Of a stretch of DNA of 64,000 nt, positions 12,382 to 24,363 are shown in pieces (within the stretch, counting starts at the first letter, position 1; each line of letters begins with the position of its first letter). Both the position numbers and the translations under genes were made by a program. Below the pieces are notes generated by a model, which made no database searches, had not been told where the DNA came from, and worked only from the letters and a program-made list of their open reading frames with translations. The DNA is from Malus domestica (Eukaryota; Streptophyta; Magnoliopsida; Rosales; Rosaceae): positions 1,190,501-1,254,500 of the forward strand of contig NC_091675.1 of the NCBI RefSeq assembly GCF_042453785.1. The letters run 5' to 3'.

Positions 12382-13421
12382 TTTTTTTTACAAGAAACAA
12401 TAATGTGATATTTCATTAATCAACATAAACAATTACAAGGGTGCCATTTGGTACATAGCTTTAGTAACCAATAAATTGATCTTGAGTGAATTTGCGCAGA
12501 CAGACAAATAAGAGTAAACCCTTGTAGACTACCACAAGCACAAACACACAATCTCCAAGCACACAAGTGCCACCAGTATAGATCTATCACAATAAATGAT
12601 AGTTACAGTAGAGAAATACAGGCAGCCACATTGGTCATCATTGAATAACGAAGCCACATAAAATCATCACAGTAGAGCAGGACTAAATCAAGTCATCATT
12701 GATAGACGAGACTACATAATGCATTGCACAAAGGTGAAGACAAATCTAGCCAAAACAACAGCCCCACCACACTGGTCAACTCATCACAATGGGGGACGAG
12801 GCACTCAGGCCAAGGCCGCATACAAATTCACAAGACAGTGAGGTACCGGCATACACACATCAAACACCAAAAGGGCTAGCCACAATAGGCAGTGAAGCTT
12901 CCAGGTCCGAGATGCACAAGTCGAGCTGCCAGATTAAGCCAAGTCGCCAGATCTAAGTGCACATGTCATTGCAGCCACCGGAACCAGGCAAGGAAGGTGA
13001 CACCACCATGGAAACGAGTTGACGAAGGTGGATCCAACCCACTTGCAGCACCAATCCACTCCACACCAAGAAAAAATGAGCGCCAAATCAAAGAAAATCT
13101 TGAAAGGCATGGCCCCGATTAGGGAATAAGGCATAAATCATGGAACGCTGCACACTAAATGGTGTGTAAGAAGCACGGGAAGGGAGAAGAGGTAGGTGAA
13201 GGCCGGGAATGAGTAGTTGGCTTGAGGTCAGGGGGAAAGAAAGCCGTGTATGGCGAGGGGGAAGAAGGCTAGGATAGGGAAGAGAAGGAAATAGGAAGGG
13301 AGGAAAGGCTAAGAGGGAAGATGCCACGGGTCTCCAGCCATAGCCAGAGGTCGGTGACGATGGAGGTAGCTGGCTAGGGTTTTGTTGAGGGAGAGAGCTT
13401 TGGAGAGAAAGAGATCGATTC
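12382..13421 (-). mobile_element. Poly(A)-ended retroposed copy, LINE-like or processed
   Basis: Read on the minus strand, the segment starts in a CT-rich leader-like sequence, is GC-richer than its surroundings, and ends in a short A-run (T12382-12389 on the plus strand) preceded by ATTGTTTCTTGTA, a style common at plant LINE 3' ends. Near-identical 9-mers flank it: ccccttgca (12373-12381) and ccccgtgca (13422-13430), consistent with a target-site duplication carrying one change. No reverse transcriptase frame is seen, so it may be an internally shortened LINE or a retrocopied transcript. The source was not recognised. Confidence 0.5.
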
Positions 13422-13430
13422 CCCCGTGCA

Positions 13431-14096
13431 TTTGATTAGTATTGGATTGAATGCTAATATTTTTTACATGATATTTGAGCAGATTATTCACATTTTAGGC
13501 GCAGCGGCTACATGCTGAGCTTGAGTGATGTCGCTCATGAGAAAACATGTTGAGAGTATCACTCCTCGTTGTAAATAGAAACTCATTGCAATTTGTTTTT
13601 GTGTTGGATGATCACGTTCTAACTTCACCAAATTGGAATTTGGGCTCATCCCAAAAGTGAATCATGAAAACCCAATATCCCTAATAACTCATCAGTCTTG
13701 GACGGCAATCCAAAACCCAAAAAACTTAATTCAAGTTTGCTAGCCAAGGCCCAATCGATAAAACCCAACGAACAATATTTGTACCAATAATTCAGGAGAC
13801 GTGCATATTCGATCCCAACGGTGAATATTCCATGCCTGATTAAGTGATTGGTGCAAATGACAAAGTATTAATTTTGTGTTGCATGTACAAATCGCGAAAG
13901 CACTTAATGCTTTTGACTGACGGTTGGCCGCATGTTCCTACGTGTCCACCACAGCAGTCAATCAATCTCTGTGTCTCTTCACCCAGCGCCAACACCTTCA
14001 GCGGAATTTCGTACACGGAATTTTGGGTGGAGCAACCATTTATTTATAACACGTAATTTTGCACATGGAAGTGGCTTAAGCGGGAAGTGCTTACCA
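13431..14096 (+). promoter_or_regulatory. Purple acid phosphatase promoter and leader
   Basis: The interval between the retroposon and the phosphatase ATG has no coding sequence of its own. A TATA-like tatttataac lies at 14041-14050, about 50 bases before the ATG, so the true start site may be further upstream or the leader may be short. An open frame running in from 13932 is in phase but lacks a credible protein sequence. Confidence 0.4.
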
Positions 14097-17000
14097 ATGG
14101 TGGTACAAAAAAGCACTGGGATGAGGAAGGCAGGGATGAGCTCTGCTGGGTTTGTGCTGGGTATGTTACTGATTGTCCTGGAGGTTTGTGATGGTGGAAT
14201 AACAAGCAGTTATGTCCGGAATGATGACTTGTCCCTTGATATGCCTTTGGACAGTGATGTGTTCCAAGTTCCTCCCGGATATAATGTCCCCCAACAGGTA
14301 TCTTTTGTCAGAAACCATGCTTTTAAGTTCTGATTCATACTTCTTGTTCTAATCTAAACTACTCTAATTTATTGCTATTGAGCGTAATGTGCAGCCTGAT
14401 TACATTGGACCAGTCAACTTACCTAATTCGCGTGGGCGATTTATGTTTTTGATTTTTGGGTAGTGGGCAAACTTCGATAAGGGTTGTTTTTCTTCTAAAT
14501 TTTGAGTGCTGTGATTACTGAAGGTGCATATAACTCAAGGAGATCATGAGGGTAAGGGTGTGATTGTCTCTTGGGTCACTCCAGATGAACCGGGTTCAAG
14601 TACAGTGATTTACTGGGCAGAAAATAATACCAGCCTCAAAAAAAGTGCTCAAGCAACTGTTCTCACTTACAAGTACTTCAATTACACTTCTGGATACATT
14701 CATCATTGCACCATTGACAATTTGGAGGTAAGTACTTGCCACTAATTGGTTGCCCTGCATTCTTTGTGTTCGAATCAAATTGAATGTGGAGTTTAATCAA
14801 TCAGAACTGCAGTTTGACACCAAATACTACTATGAAGTCGGGACTGGGAACACCGCGCGGAGGTTTTGGTTTGTAACCCCTCCTAGGGTTGGTCCTGATG
14901 TTGCTTATACTTTCGGCCTCATAGGTAATAAAATTTGATCTGCATTGGAAATTTTATATAAATTGACACACTTGTGCTTTTTTTTGATGTTTTTGAACCA
15001 TATATTTGTGTGTTGTGTGTTGTTCTCATCACTCTGGTGTGCATTTTGAGCAGGGGATCTTGGCCAAACCCACGATTCAAATGATACTCTTACACATTAC
15101 GAATTAAACCCTGCGAAAGGACAGACATTATTGTTTGTTGGGGACCTCTCTTACGCAGATGATTATCCGTTTCATGACAATAACCGGTGGGATACATGGG
15201 GGAGGTTCGTAGAGAGAAATGTTGCTTACCAACCGTGGATTTGGACTGCAGGAAATCACGAAATCGATTTTGTTCCTGAGCTCGTAAGCATCTTTTTTGT
15301 GTATTGTTTGTTGGTGACCTCACTTGTTGTAGATGATTAAATATACGATTAAGTAATTGCAATTTTGTTGCAGGGTGAAAGTACACCCTTCAAACCATAC
15401 ACAAATCGGTATTTTGTTCCCTACGAAGCTTCGGGTAGTACGTCTCCTCTTTGGTACTCCATCAAGAGAGCTTCAGCCTATATCATAGTCTTGTCCTCGT
15501 ACTCAGCATATGGTAAGAATGTGTTAGGAATGTCGGTACTACAAGATAGAGAATGCACAAAGTAAAGTAGAAAATGGACACCAAAAATTTATGTGGTTCG
15601 GCAATTTATGCCTACGTCCACCAAACAAGGATCAATCTTCACTATATGAAAAGATGAGTACAACAAGAGTAGTCTTACCAAGCCAAAGACAAGGCTTGAT
15701 GGATACAAGAAAGTAGGACACACACTTTCTATCACACTAAACTTCACTCACACAATGTGTAGTGGAACACTCTCACTCTCACTCTTGGAGTGGAACTCTA
15801 GCTTTGGACTTGATCCTTTGCTACTCACTACTCTCTTGATTTGTTGGTTCACTACAACATCACACCCATATTTATAGGTGAGGGTTTGGCATTCTACTAG
15901 TTTCTAGTGTATTCTTCAAACCTCTAGCATAGAAAGATCTAGACTAGCCACAAAAGTGTGGCTTCTAGATCTTTCCATTTGCAACCAAGGAAGCTAGTAC
16001 TCTCTAGCTTCTTCCATCAACTTAATAACATGCTAGAATTGTCTAGCATGCTCCAGCCATCTCTCTTGCTTACTAGAATAATCTAGAACATTGATCATGG
16101 GCTGGACCATATACCAACAATCTCCCCCTCCAGTCCATGAGGGAGGAATTCCGATCATGACTCCAAGTTACCTGGAGTCCATCCCAGCAGCCTTAATGCA
16201 GAATTCCAACTTTGATTTTGTGACCACCTTTGTCAACATGTCTGAAGAATTATTATCGGTATGAATCTTCTTCAGCTGTAGCATCTTGTTCTCGATAGCA
16301 TCTCTAATCCAGTGATAACGAATATCAATGTGCTTGGTGCGTGAATGGTATGCAGTGTTCTTGCTCAAATCCAGAGCACTCTGACTATCACAATAAACGC
16401 CATAATCACTTTGCTTAAAACCCAACTCTTGGAGAAACCGCTTCAGCCACAACAACTCCTTGCATGCTTCTGTAGCGGCTATGTATTCAGCCTCGGTTGT
16501 AGACAAAGCAACACACTTTTGCAACTTGGATTGCCAAGACACGGCTCCCCCTGCAAAAGTAAACAAGTACCCAGACGTAGATTTTCTGCCATCCAGGTCA
16601 CCTCCCATGTCAGCATCTGTAAATCCTTCCAAGATTGGTTTGGAACCGCCAAAGCACAAGCACATCTTAGAAGTCCCCTTCAAATATCTGAGAATCCACT
16701 TAACAGCTTCCCAATGGTCTTTCCCTGGATTAGAGAGAAACCTGCTCACCACACCTACTGCATGAGCAATATCTGGCCGTGTGCACACCATTGCATACAT
16801 GATACTTCCTACTGCTGAAGAGTAGGGAACAACTGCCATTTTCTCCTTTTCTTCATATGTTTTTGGACACGACTCTTTGCTCAACTTGATATGATTGGCT
16901 AAAGGTGAGCTTACCGATTTGGCTGCTTTCATGTTGAACCTTTCAAGCACCCGTTCAACATATTTTTCTTGTGACAGCCACAACTTCTTGGATTTTCTGT

Positions 17001-20000
17001 CACGAATTATCTCCATGCCCAAAATCTGCTTGGCTGGCCCTAAGTCCTTCATGTCAAAGGACTTAGATAACTCTTCTTTGAGCTTTTTAATCATAAAAGC
17101 ATCTTGACCGACAATCAACATGTCATCAACATAAAGCAACAAAATGATGAATTTACCTCCAGAAAATTGTTTGATATAGACACAAGAGTCAGCATGAGTT
17201 CTCTTGTACCCATTACTCACCATGAATGAGTTGAACTTCTTATTCCACTGTCTCGGAGCCTGCTTAAGACCATATAAGCTTTTCTTGAGCTTGCACACCA
17301 AAGTTTCTTTACCCTTGACTTCAAAGCCTTTGGGTTGCTCCATATATATCTCCTCTTCTAAGTTACCGTGGAGAATCCAGTTTTAACGTCTAACTGCTCG
17401 AGCTCAAGATCCATGCTTGCTGCCATACCAAGGATAACTCGAATGGAAGTCATCTTCACCACCGGTGAGAAAATCTCATCAAAGTCAACTCCTTTCTTTT
17501 GACCAAAACCTTTGACAACCAAACGAGCCTTGTACCTTGTCATGTTGTCGTCATTTTTCAATTTGAACACCCACTTGTTTTTCAATGCTTTTCTGCCCTT
17601 TGGAAGCTCCACCAGCTCATAGGTATTATTCTTTAATAAGGAATCCATCTCTGACTCCATTGCCTTCATCCATTTATCACTGTCGTTATGAGCTCTGGCC
17701 TCCTCATAAGTTTCGGGCTCTCCATAATTAGTCAACATGATATACTCTGATGAAGAATACTTGGTAGACGGTCTTCGACTTCTGCTGGATCTTCTGACCT
17801 GATCTTCATTCTCTTGCGGGGCTAGAGGCTCCCCCTGATTGGATTCTCCTTGAATCTGCTCTTCTTGACTAGGCTCCCCCTGATCAGCAATCTCATGGTC
17901 TGGCACATCTTGATCAGGCTCCTCTTGATCAGCATTATCTGATTCTGCAGGCACTTCATTGGCAGTTGCTTCAGGGATGTCATCGTGACTTTCTTCATCT
18001 GAAGCTAATGGATCAACTCCTCTGACTGCGCCATCTGGTTGTGCCTCTTTATCCGAATCCCCAATTGTTTGATCTTCATAAAAGACCACGTCTCTACTTC
18101 GGATAAAGTTCTTCTGGTATGGGTCCCATAATCTGTAACCAAAATCTTCACCGCCATAACCAAGAAAGATGCACGGTGTAGCTTTGTAGTCTAACTTCGA
18201 TCTCTGCTCTTTGGGCACATGCACAAAAGCTTTGCAACCAAACACCTTCAGATGAGAGTAAGACACATCATTACCAGTCCATACTCTCTCTGGAACATCA
18301 AGACCTAATGGTACTGATGGAGATCGGTTGATCAAATAGCAGGCTGTCCTTACAGCTTCACCCCAGAACTGCTTAGATAACTTTGCAGTCCTCAACATAC
18401 ACCTGACTTTCTCCATGATGGTTCGGTTCATTCTTTCAGCAACACCGTTATGTTGTGGAGTTCCAGGAACTGTCTTCTCATGACGTATGCCATGTTTTAC
18501 ACAATACTCTCTAAACTGGTGAGATGTGTACTCGCCGCCGTTGTCGCTACGAAGGCACTTAAGAGGTTTCCCAATTTCCCTCTCCACCATGGCATGGAAC
18601 TCCTGGAATGTCTGAAACACCTGGTCTTTGGATTTCAACAAATACACCCACACCCTTCGTGAAGCATCATCAATATAAGTAACAAAATATTTATTTCTTC
18701 CAAGTGACTCGACTTCCATGGGACCACACACATCTGAATAAACAAGATCTAACAAGTTTCCTTTCTTTGTAGATGAAACAGAAAAACTAACTCTTCTTTG
18801 TTTTCCGAATAAACAATGCTCACAAGAGTTTAACGACGTACCTTTGGCAAAGGGAATGTGAGACTTCTTTGCCAAAACCTGTAGGCCTTTCTCGCTCATG
18901 TGACCTAGCCTCTTATGCCACAAGTCTAGAGATGAGTCCTCCACAGCATTCAACTCACCTTTCAAAACCTTGGCATTTGACCGGTACAACGTACAACAAA
19001 GTCGTGCTCTTGCTACCACCATTAAGCCTTTAGTAAGCTTCAATTTTCCTTCGCCAATATGGTGATAATATCCTTGTCGATCAAGGGTACCGATGGATAT
19101 CAGATTGAGACGTATATCAGGAATATGTCTCACATCTTTCAACATCAATTGGCAGCCGAGATTAGTTCTTAGACATATATCACCAATTCCAAGAATTTTG
19201 GAATAGCTTTCATTCCCCATCTTCACTATGCCAAAGTCACCTTCTTTGTATGTACTGAAGAACTCCCGTTTGGACGTAGCATGGAAGGAAGCTCCATTGT
19301 CAAAGATCCATTCAATGTCTCTGTCAGAGTTGCCCATATGCAGGCATTCACCAACAGACAATATTTCTGGTACATCACCACATATGACAGCAGTGGTATT
19401 GCCAGTATCATCTTTCTTCTGATTGTTTCCTTCCCTTTGCTCTCTCTTCCAAACTCGACAATTTTTCTTCATATGGCCTTCTTTGCCACAATGGTGGCAT
19501 GCACCCCTGAACCTTGACTTGGATCGGCTAGGACTCCTGCCATGACCTCTAGGCCCTCTACTCTTGCTTCTTCCGCGGTTCTCTGTGACAAATACTTGGC
19601 TGCTATCTGTGCCAGAAGTCTTTCTCCTTGTTTCTTCATTGAGCATGCTATTTTTAACATTATCAAGGGTAAGAACACCATTAGAAGCAGAGTTACTTAT
19701 ACTCACCACAAAGGTCTCCCAACTGTCTGGCAAGGATCCAAGTAACAAGAGCGCTTGTAGCTCGTCCTCGATCGTCATTTTCATAGTAGCCAACTGGTTG
19801 ATGATATTCTGGAAATTGTTCAAGTGTTCTGCTACACTTAAACCATCCTTGTACTTCACATTGATGAGCTCTTTGATCAAGAAGGCTTTCTTAGCTGGAG
19901 TCTTCTTCTCGAACAAGGACTCAAGCTTTGTCCAAAACTCGCGAGCATTGGTTTCATTAGACACATGGTGAAAAACACTATCATCCACCCATTGTCTAAT

Positions 20001-21644
20001 TGTGCCAATAGCCTTGCGATTCATCTTCTTCCACTCGGCATCAGACATGCTCTCGGGCTTAGCGGCATCTCCTTCAATTGGCTCATGCAAATCCTTGCAA
20101 TAGAGAATGTCCTCCATCCTTGGCTTCCATGTTACCCAATTGGAGTTGGTGAGTTTGATCATAGTGCCACTTCCTTCCATCTCGTAGTACGAGCCAACCG
20201 GGCTCTGATACCACTTGTTAGGAATGTCGGTACTACAAGATAGAGAATGCACAAAGTAAAGTAGAAAATGGACACCAAAAATTTATGTGGTTCGGCAATT
20301 TATGCCTACGTCCACCAAACAAGGATCAATCTTCACTATATGAAAAGATGAGTACAACAAGAGTAGTCTTACCAAGCCAAAGACAAGGCTTGATGGATAC
20401 AAGAAAGTAGGACACACACTTTCTATCACACTAAACTTCACTCACACAATGTGTAGTGGAACACTCTCACTCTCACTCTTGGAGTGGAACTCTAGCTTTG
20501 GACTTGATCCTTTGCTACTCACTACTCTCTTGATTTGTTGGTTCACTACAACATCACACCCATATTTATAGGTGAGGGTTTGGCATTCTACTAGTTTCTA
20601 GTGTATTCTTCAAACCTCTAGCATAGAAAGATCTAGACTAGCCACAAAAGTGTGGCTTCTAGATCTTTCCATTTGCAACCAAGGAAGCTAGTACTCTCTA
20701 GCTTCTTCCATCAACTTAATAACATGCTAGAATTGTCTAGCATGCTCCAGCCATCTCTCTTGCTTACTAGAATAATCTAGAACATTGATCATGGGCTGGA
20801 CCATATACCAACAGAATGCTCCCTTGTCCACAATTCATCTTGCATGAGCAATTTCATAGAACTATGCCTTTCGTGGTTCTTTATGCTTGTGTATGTGCGC
20901 GCGTTGCGAACTGTGCTTTGTTTGCAGGGAAGTATACTCCTCAATACAAGTGGCTAGAGAAGGAGCTGCCGAAAGTGAACAGGACAGAGACGCCATGGCT
21001 TATTGTTCTTATGCATTCTCCACTGTATAGCAGTTATGTACATCACTATATGGAAGGAGAATCCTTCAGAGTTATGTACGAGGAATGGTTTGTGGAATAT
21101 GAAGTAGATGTTGTCTTCGCTGGCCATGTTCATGCCTACGAACGATCTGTAAGTGTACCTTGTGCATGCCTGTGAACAATCTATTAAATCTATGGCGGTT
21201 TCAGATATGAATGTTTGCATCACAGGAACGGATATCAAATGTTGCTTACAACATTTCGAATGGACTCTGCACTCCCATAAGCGATCGGTCAGCCCCGGTT
21301 TACATAACCATCGGAGATGGAGGAAACCTAGAAGGCTTGGTTACCGAGTACGATGTTAATCTCATTCATACTATCTGTGAGCAGTCCTTCCTGTTGATCA
21401 AAAGTTTTGAAATTCGGGTGGCATTTTGTGTTTTTTCTGCAGAATGACAGAACCACAGCCAAGTTACTCAGCTTTCCGGGAAGCTAGCTTCGGTCATGGG
21501 ATTTTCGATATAAAGAACAGAACTCATGCCTTTTTCAGTTGGCACCGGAATCAAGACGGGTATGCGGTTGAAGCTGATTCTCTGTGGTTAAAGAACAGAT
21601 ATTGGAACAGTTTGGAAGACTCATCATCCTTAGCTGCATTTTAG
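14097..21644 (+). CDS. PAP10: Purple acid phosphatase, PAP10/PAP12 type
   Basis: Eight exons fit one frame: 14097-14297, 14524-14727, 14813-14924, 15054-15283, 15374-15512, 20928-21148, 21226-21347 and 21443-21644 (1431 nt, 476 aa). A signal peptide precedes [12 protein letters not shown]. The five metal-binding blocks are all present: [24 protein letters not shown] and [10 protein letters not shown]-glycosylation sites occur (NNTS, NYTS, NRT). The family hydrolyses phosphate monoesters with a Fe(III)-metal(II) centre, usually secreted or vacuolar and often induced by phosphate starvation. Of the relatives I remember, Arabidopsis PAP10 and PAP12 are closest; the exact orthologue is uncertain. 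Intron 5 is 5.4 kb because it holds a Copia element, but the splice sites around it are intact. Confidence 0.92.
15522..16119 (-). repeat. Copia 3' LTR
   Basis: 598 bp, same length and apparently the same sequence as the copy at 20216-20813. A TATA-like tataaatat lies on the minus strand near 15870-15885. Confidence 0.95.
16168..20252 (-). mobile_element. Copia gag-pol region
   Basis: Domains in order on the minus strand: copia-type gag, a zinc knuckle ([14 protein letters not shown]), the protease motif near DNGASFHAT, integrase with the [12 protein letters not shown] zinc-binding end and a DDE core, reverse transcriptase with YVDDM, and RNase H ending in the [15 protein letters not shown] block. 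The arrangement and sequence match TNT1-94-like Copia elements. Treated as a fossil; overall about one break. Confidence 0.9.
20216..20813 (-). repeat. Copia 5' LTR
   Basis: 598 bp, the promoter-side LTR for the minus-strand element. The primer site follows directly inside it. Confidence 0.95.
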
Positions 21645-23401
21645 ATCAAGTTTTCACTGCCCTCCAACCATGTAGACTTGCTGCACAAATTTCACTCACC
21701 TGCCATACCTAATGTTTGCATAAGTTGTATGTGTAAATTTAAGAGTAAAGAGATGGGAAGGGTGAGGTTTCATGTAATCTTTGTAGAATACCACTCTATT
21801 CATCATTCGGAATAAAACAATCCGTTCTCCATCCTCATTTAATTCCAAAGGTAGAACCATTTTCACTGATTTTTTTGTGTGTTGTCAGTCACCGCTATCT
21901 TTTCTTCCTTTTTTGAAGAGAGAGGGTTTCATCACAGATAAAGTAGGGAAGTGAATTCAACATACAATTTTTTTTCTGTTCGACAGAGCCTTGTGAGTTT
22001 TGAGTTAGACAAGGTGCTACGGTTGGATTGTTTCGTCTATTTCGTGTTTCTATCCAAGAGGCAGAAAGCGGAATCCTTCAAATCCTGATGACGAGACTAG
22101 AAAACTTCCCATCAAAACTTGGAATCAAACCAGGAAAGGAAATAATTGGAATTAAATCCCACAAGAAGACGAAATAGGCGAAGTAATCCTATTGTTGTGC
22201 CAAAGATAATTCAAAAGACTCAAAACTTAAAAGGCTCACCTGGTTGATAAGAATGACGAAATAATTCAACCGTCGTATTTGGTCTAACTCAAAACTCATA
22301 AAGCTCATCCGGTGCCTCAGATTAGACTAAATTAGACAACTTACAAGATTCAAAAGGAAAATCATTCACATAATATAGAAGAGACAAATTAGAGCCATAA
22401 AAATACATGTATACTTGTATTTCATTCATATCATACATGCATACACAAGGACAATAGCACTTGCAACAAACCCCTGCTAGCCACGACTCATTTACAAAAC
22501 CTGACAACATTTTTTTTGAGTTTTTTTGGTACACCCCTATAATTTTTGTCCAAAAACCTACAGATGGAAAAAATTTGAGGGACAGAAAAAAACATGATTT
22601 ACAAAAGCAGAAAAAAAGTGTATCTATATCATTTCTTATGAAGTAAATAACTAGTACCTGCTTAAGACAAAAGAAGAGAAACAAAGTTCTTTAGCATAAG
22701 AAACTACACATCTAGGCTTGGTCTGTCATAAGGAATGAAAGGTAGATGAACAAAAATATACACCAGAGTTCAGTCGTCGCACTACCATCTAGTCTACCCT
22801 TAGACACACTTCAAATATGGTAAAGAATAAAATTATGACTCGTCAACTCCAGTTGCAGTAAGTTCACTTGTAGAATTGGCAATAAATCTCAGCATTGACA
22901 AAAATACATGATGCTTGTTGAATGGGAGAGACAAACATGGCTTGAAATCCTATAATAAGACGAAATAAGCGAAGTAATCCAACTGTTGTGCAATAGCTAA
23001 TTCAGAGGACTTATATGGTGCCTCGAATTAGATTGAATTAGACAACCCACAAGAATTAGAATGGAAATGGCTCACATTAATTAACCATTGTGGCTATTCT
23101 AACTTAGAAGTCAGAAAACTCAATTGGTTAACTCAGAAGGCTTAGCTAGTTAATATAGACATACAAAAAAGATCGTATCTGGTCTAACTCAAAAGGCTTA
23201 TCCAGTGCCTCAAATTAGATTAAATTGGATAACAAATCGCATAATATAGAAAGACTGGAGCCACAAATACACATGTATACTTGTATATTTGTATTATATT
23301 CATCATACATACACAAGGACAATAGCACTAGCAAGAAACTCTGCAAGCTGCGACTCTTTTACATAACATGCACATTATATTTTCTTATTGGTTTATGATA
23401 T
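21645..23401. other. PAP 3' UTR and duplicated spacer
   Basis: The first 200 bases hold the PAP 3' UTR with an AATAAA at about 21811. The rest has no gene. It contains degenerate short repeats (around the phrase ctaactcaaaactcataaagctc and relatives) that recur at 37.5-39.4 kb and 41.8-43.3 kb, showing that this spacer belongs to the triplicated block described for the DREB2D genes. Confidence 0.6.
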
Positions 23402-24284
23402 TGTAGACATCGAAATTTCGTAAATAAATATTGACCGGTAAATCAAAGTGTCAACGCTCATGTATTACATAAGTTTTACACTTAGCGTGTGACTCAACGA
23501 AAATTGAAATGAGTTGGAAAAGTCATCAAATAGGACACGTGTCAACACCTGGCAGAAACGACTTATTTCATCTGGAATATTATATTCAAAATTAGGCCTT
23601 GGAAATTTCTATAAATACAAGCCTATTTCATTCATTTAAGGGAGCAATTCATATTACACCTTAAAGCTCTAAAGCTCTGAAACTCCGAAGCTCTCAAGCA
23701 TCCAGGTTCCCGAAGAATCAAGAAAGCCTTTTTCGTTCTTCGTTCATCGTTCATCCTAAGATCAAGCCCCAACGGCCCTTCGGATCAACAATCATCCACC
23801 AATTCAAGATCAAGCCCCGACGGCCCTTGAAGAAAGCACCATCGTTCATCATCCGTTCATCCAAGATCAAGCCTCGACGGCCCTTGGATCAACAAACATC
23901 AACAAATCCATACATCCAACCGTTCTTCAAGGTCAAGCCCAAAAGCCATTGAAGATCCGTTCATCACTGTTCTTCAAGATCAAGCCCAAAAGCCCTTGGA
24001 GATCCGTTCATCACTGTTCTTCAAAGATCAAGCCCAAAAGCCCATTTGAAGATCCGCTCAAATCCACCTTCAAGATCAAGTCCACGGCTCTTGAAGAACG
24101 TTCATCCTTAGATCAAGCCCAACGGCCCTTTGGATCAATTGCACATCCACAAATCAACACCTTACGGAGATCGAATCAGAGGATCAAATTAGAGAGAGAT
24201 TGTAACCCAAAATCATCAAATACAAATATTTGTTTGTGCACGTCGTTCTTGTCTCTTTCGTTTCAGGAAATTTCCGTGTTCACA
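23402..24284 (+). repeat. Left LTR of the gag-only element
   Basis: 883 bp. A TATA box (tataaatacaagcc) lies near 23611, so transcription should start near 23640. The rest of the LTR, about 640 bp, would be transcribed leader and carries the hairpin array. The internal region begins with aattggcacgcccagtggga, the presumed primer-binding area. Confidence 0.93.
23740..24145 (+). repeat. Array of about eight short hairpins in the LTR leader
   Basis: A loose repeat of about 30 nt recurs about eight times with variable spacers. Its plan is TTCAAG-ATCAA-GCC-loop-GGC-C-CTTGAA. Outer arms change together between copies: TTCAAG with CTTGAA, CCAAG with CTTGG, CTTCAAA with TTTGAAG. A second group of the same motif lies near 32420-32865, before the right LTR. 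Confidence 0.7.
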
Positions 24285-24363
24285 AATTGGCACGCCCAGT
24301 GGGACAATCTCTGCCTCTCATCTCTTTCTCCGTTCAAGAAATTCAAGCGCGCTTCCAAAATTA

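Larger units (their letters stand above)
15522..20813 (-). mobile_element. Copia LTR retrotransposon (Tork/TNT1-like) in PAP intron 5
   Basis: A 5292-bp element with TG...CA ends lies between 5-bp duplications GAATG (15517-15521 and 20814-20818). It runs opposite to the host gene. LTRs are 598 bp each (15522-16119, 20216-20813) and look identical by eye, so insertion was very recent. A tRNA-Met primer site (TGGTATCAGAGC on the minus strand) adjoins the 5' LTR and a purine tract adjoins the other. The body encodes gag with a zinc knuckle, protease, integrase, reverse transcriptase and RNase H in Copia order. It is nearly whole, with about one break. The paralogous phosphatase copy at 36.7 kb shows the empty site. 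Confidence 0.95.

Noticed and set aside
13932-14096. Extended N-terminus for the phosphatase starting at 13932
   Set aside because: The frame is open, but the extra 55 residues have no family similarity and would bury the signal peptide; the start at 14097 is preferred.
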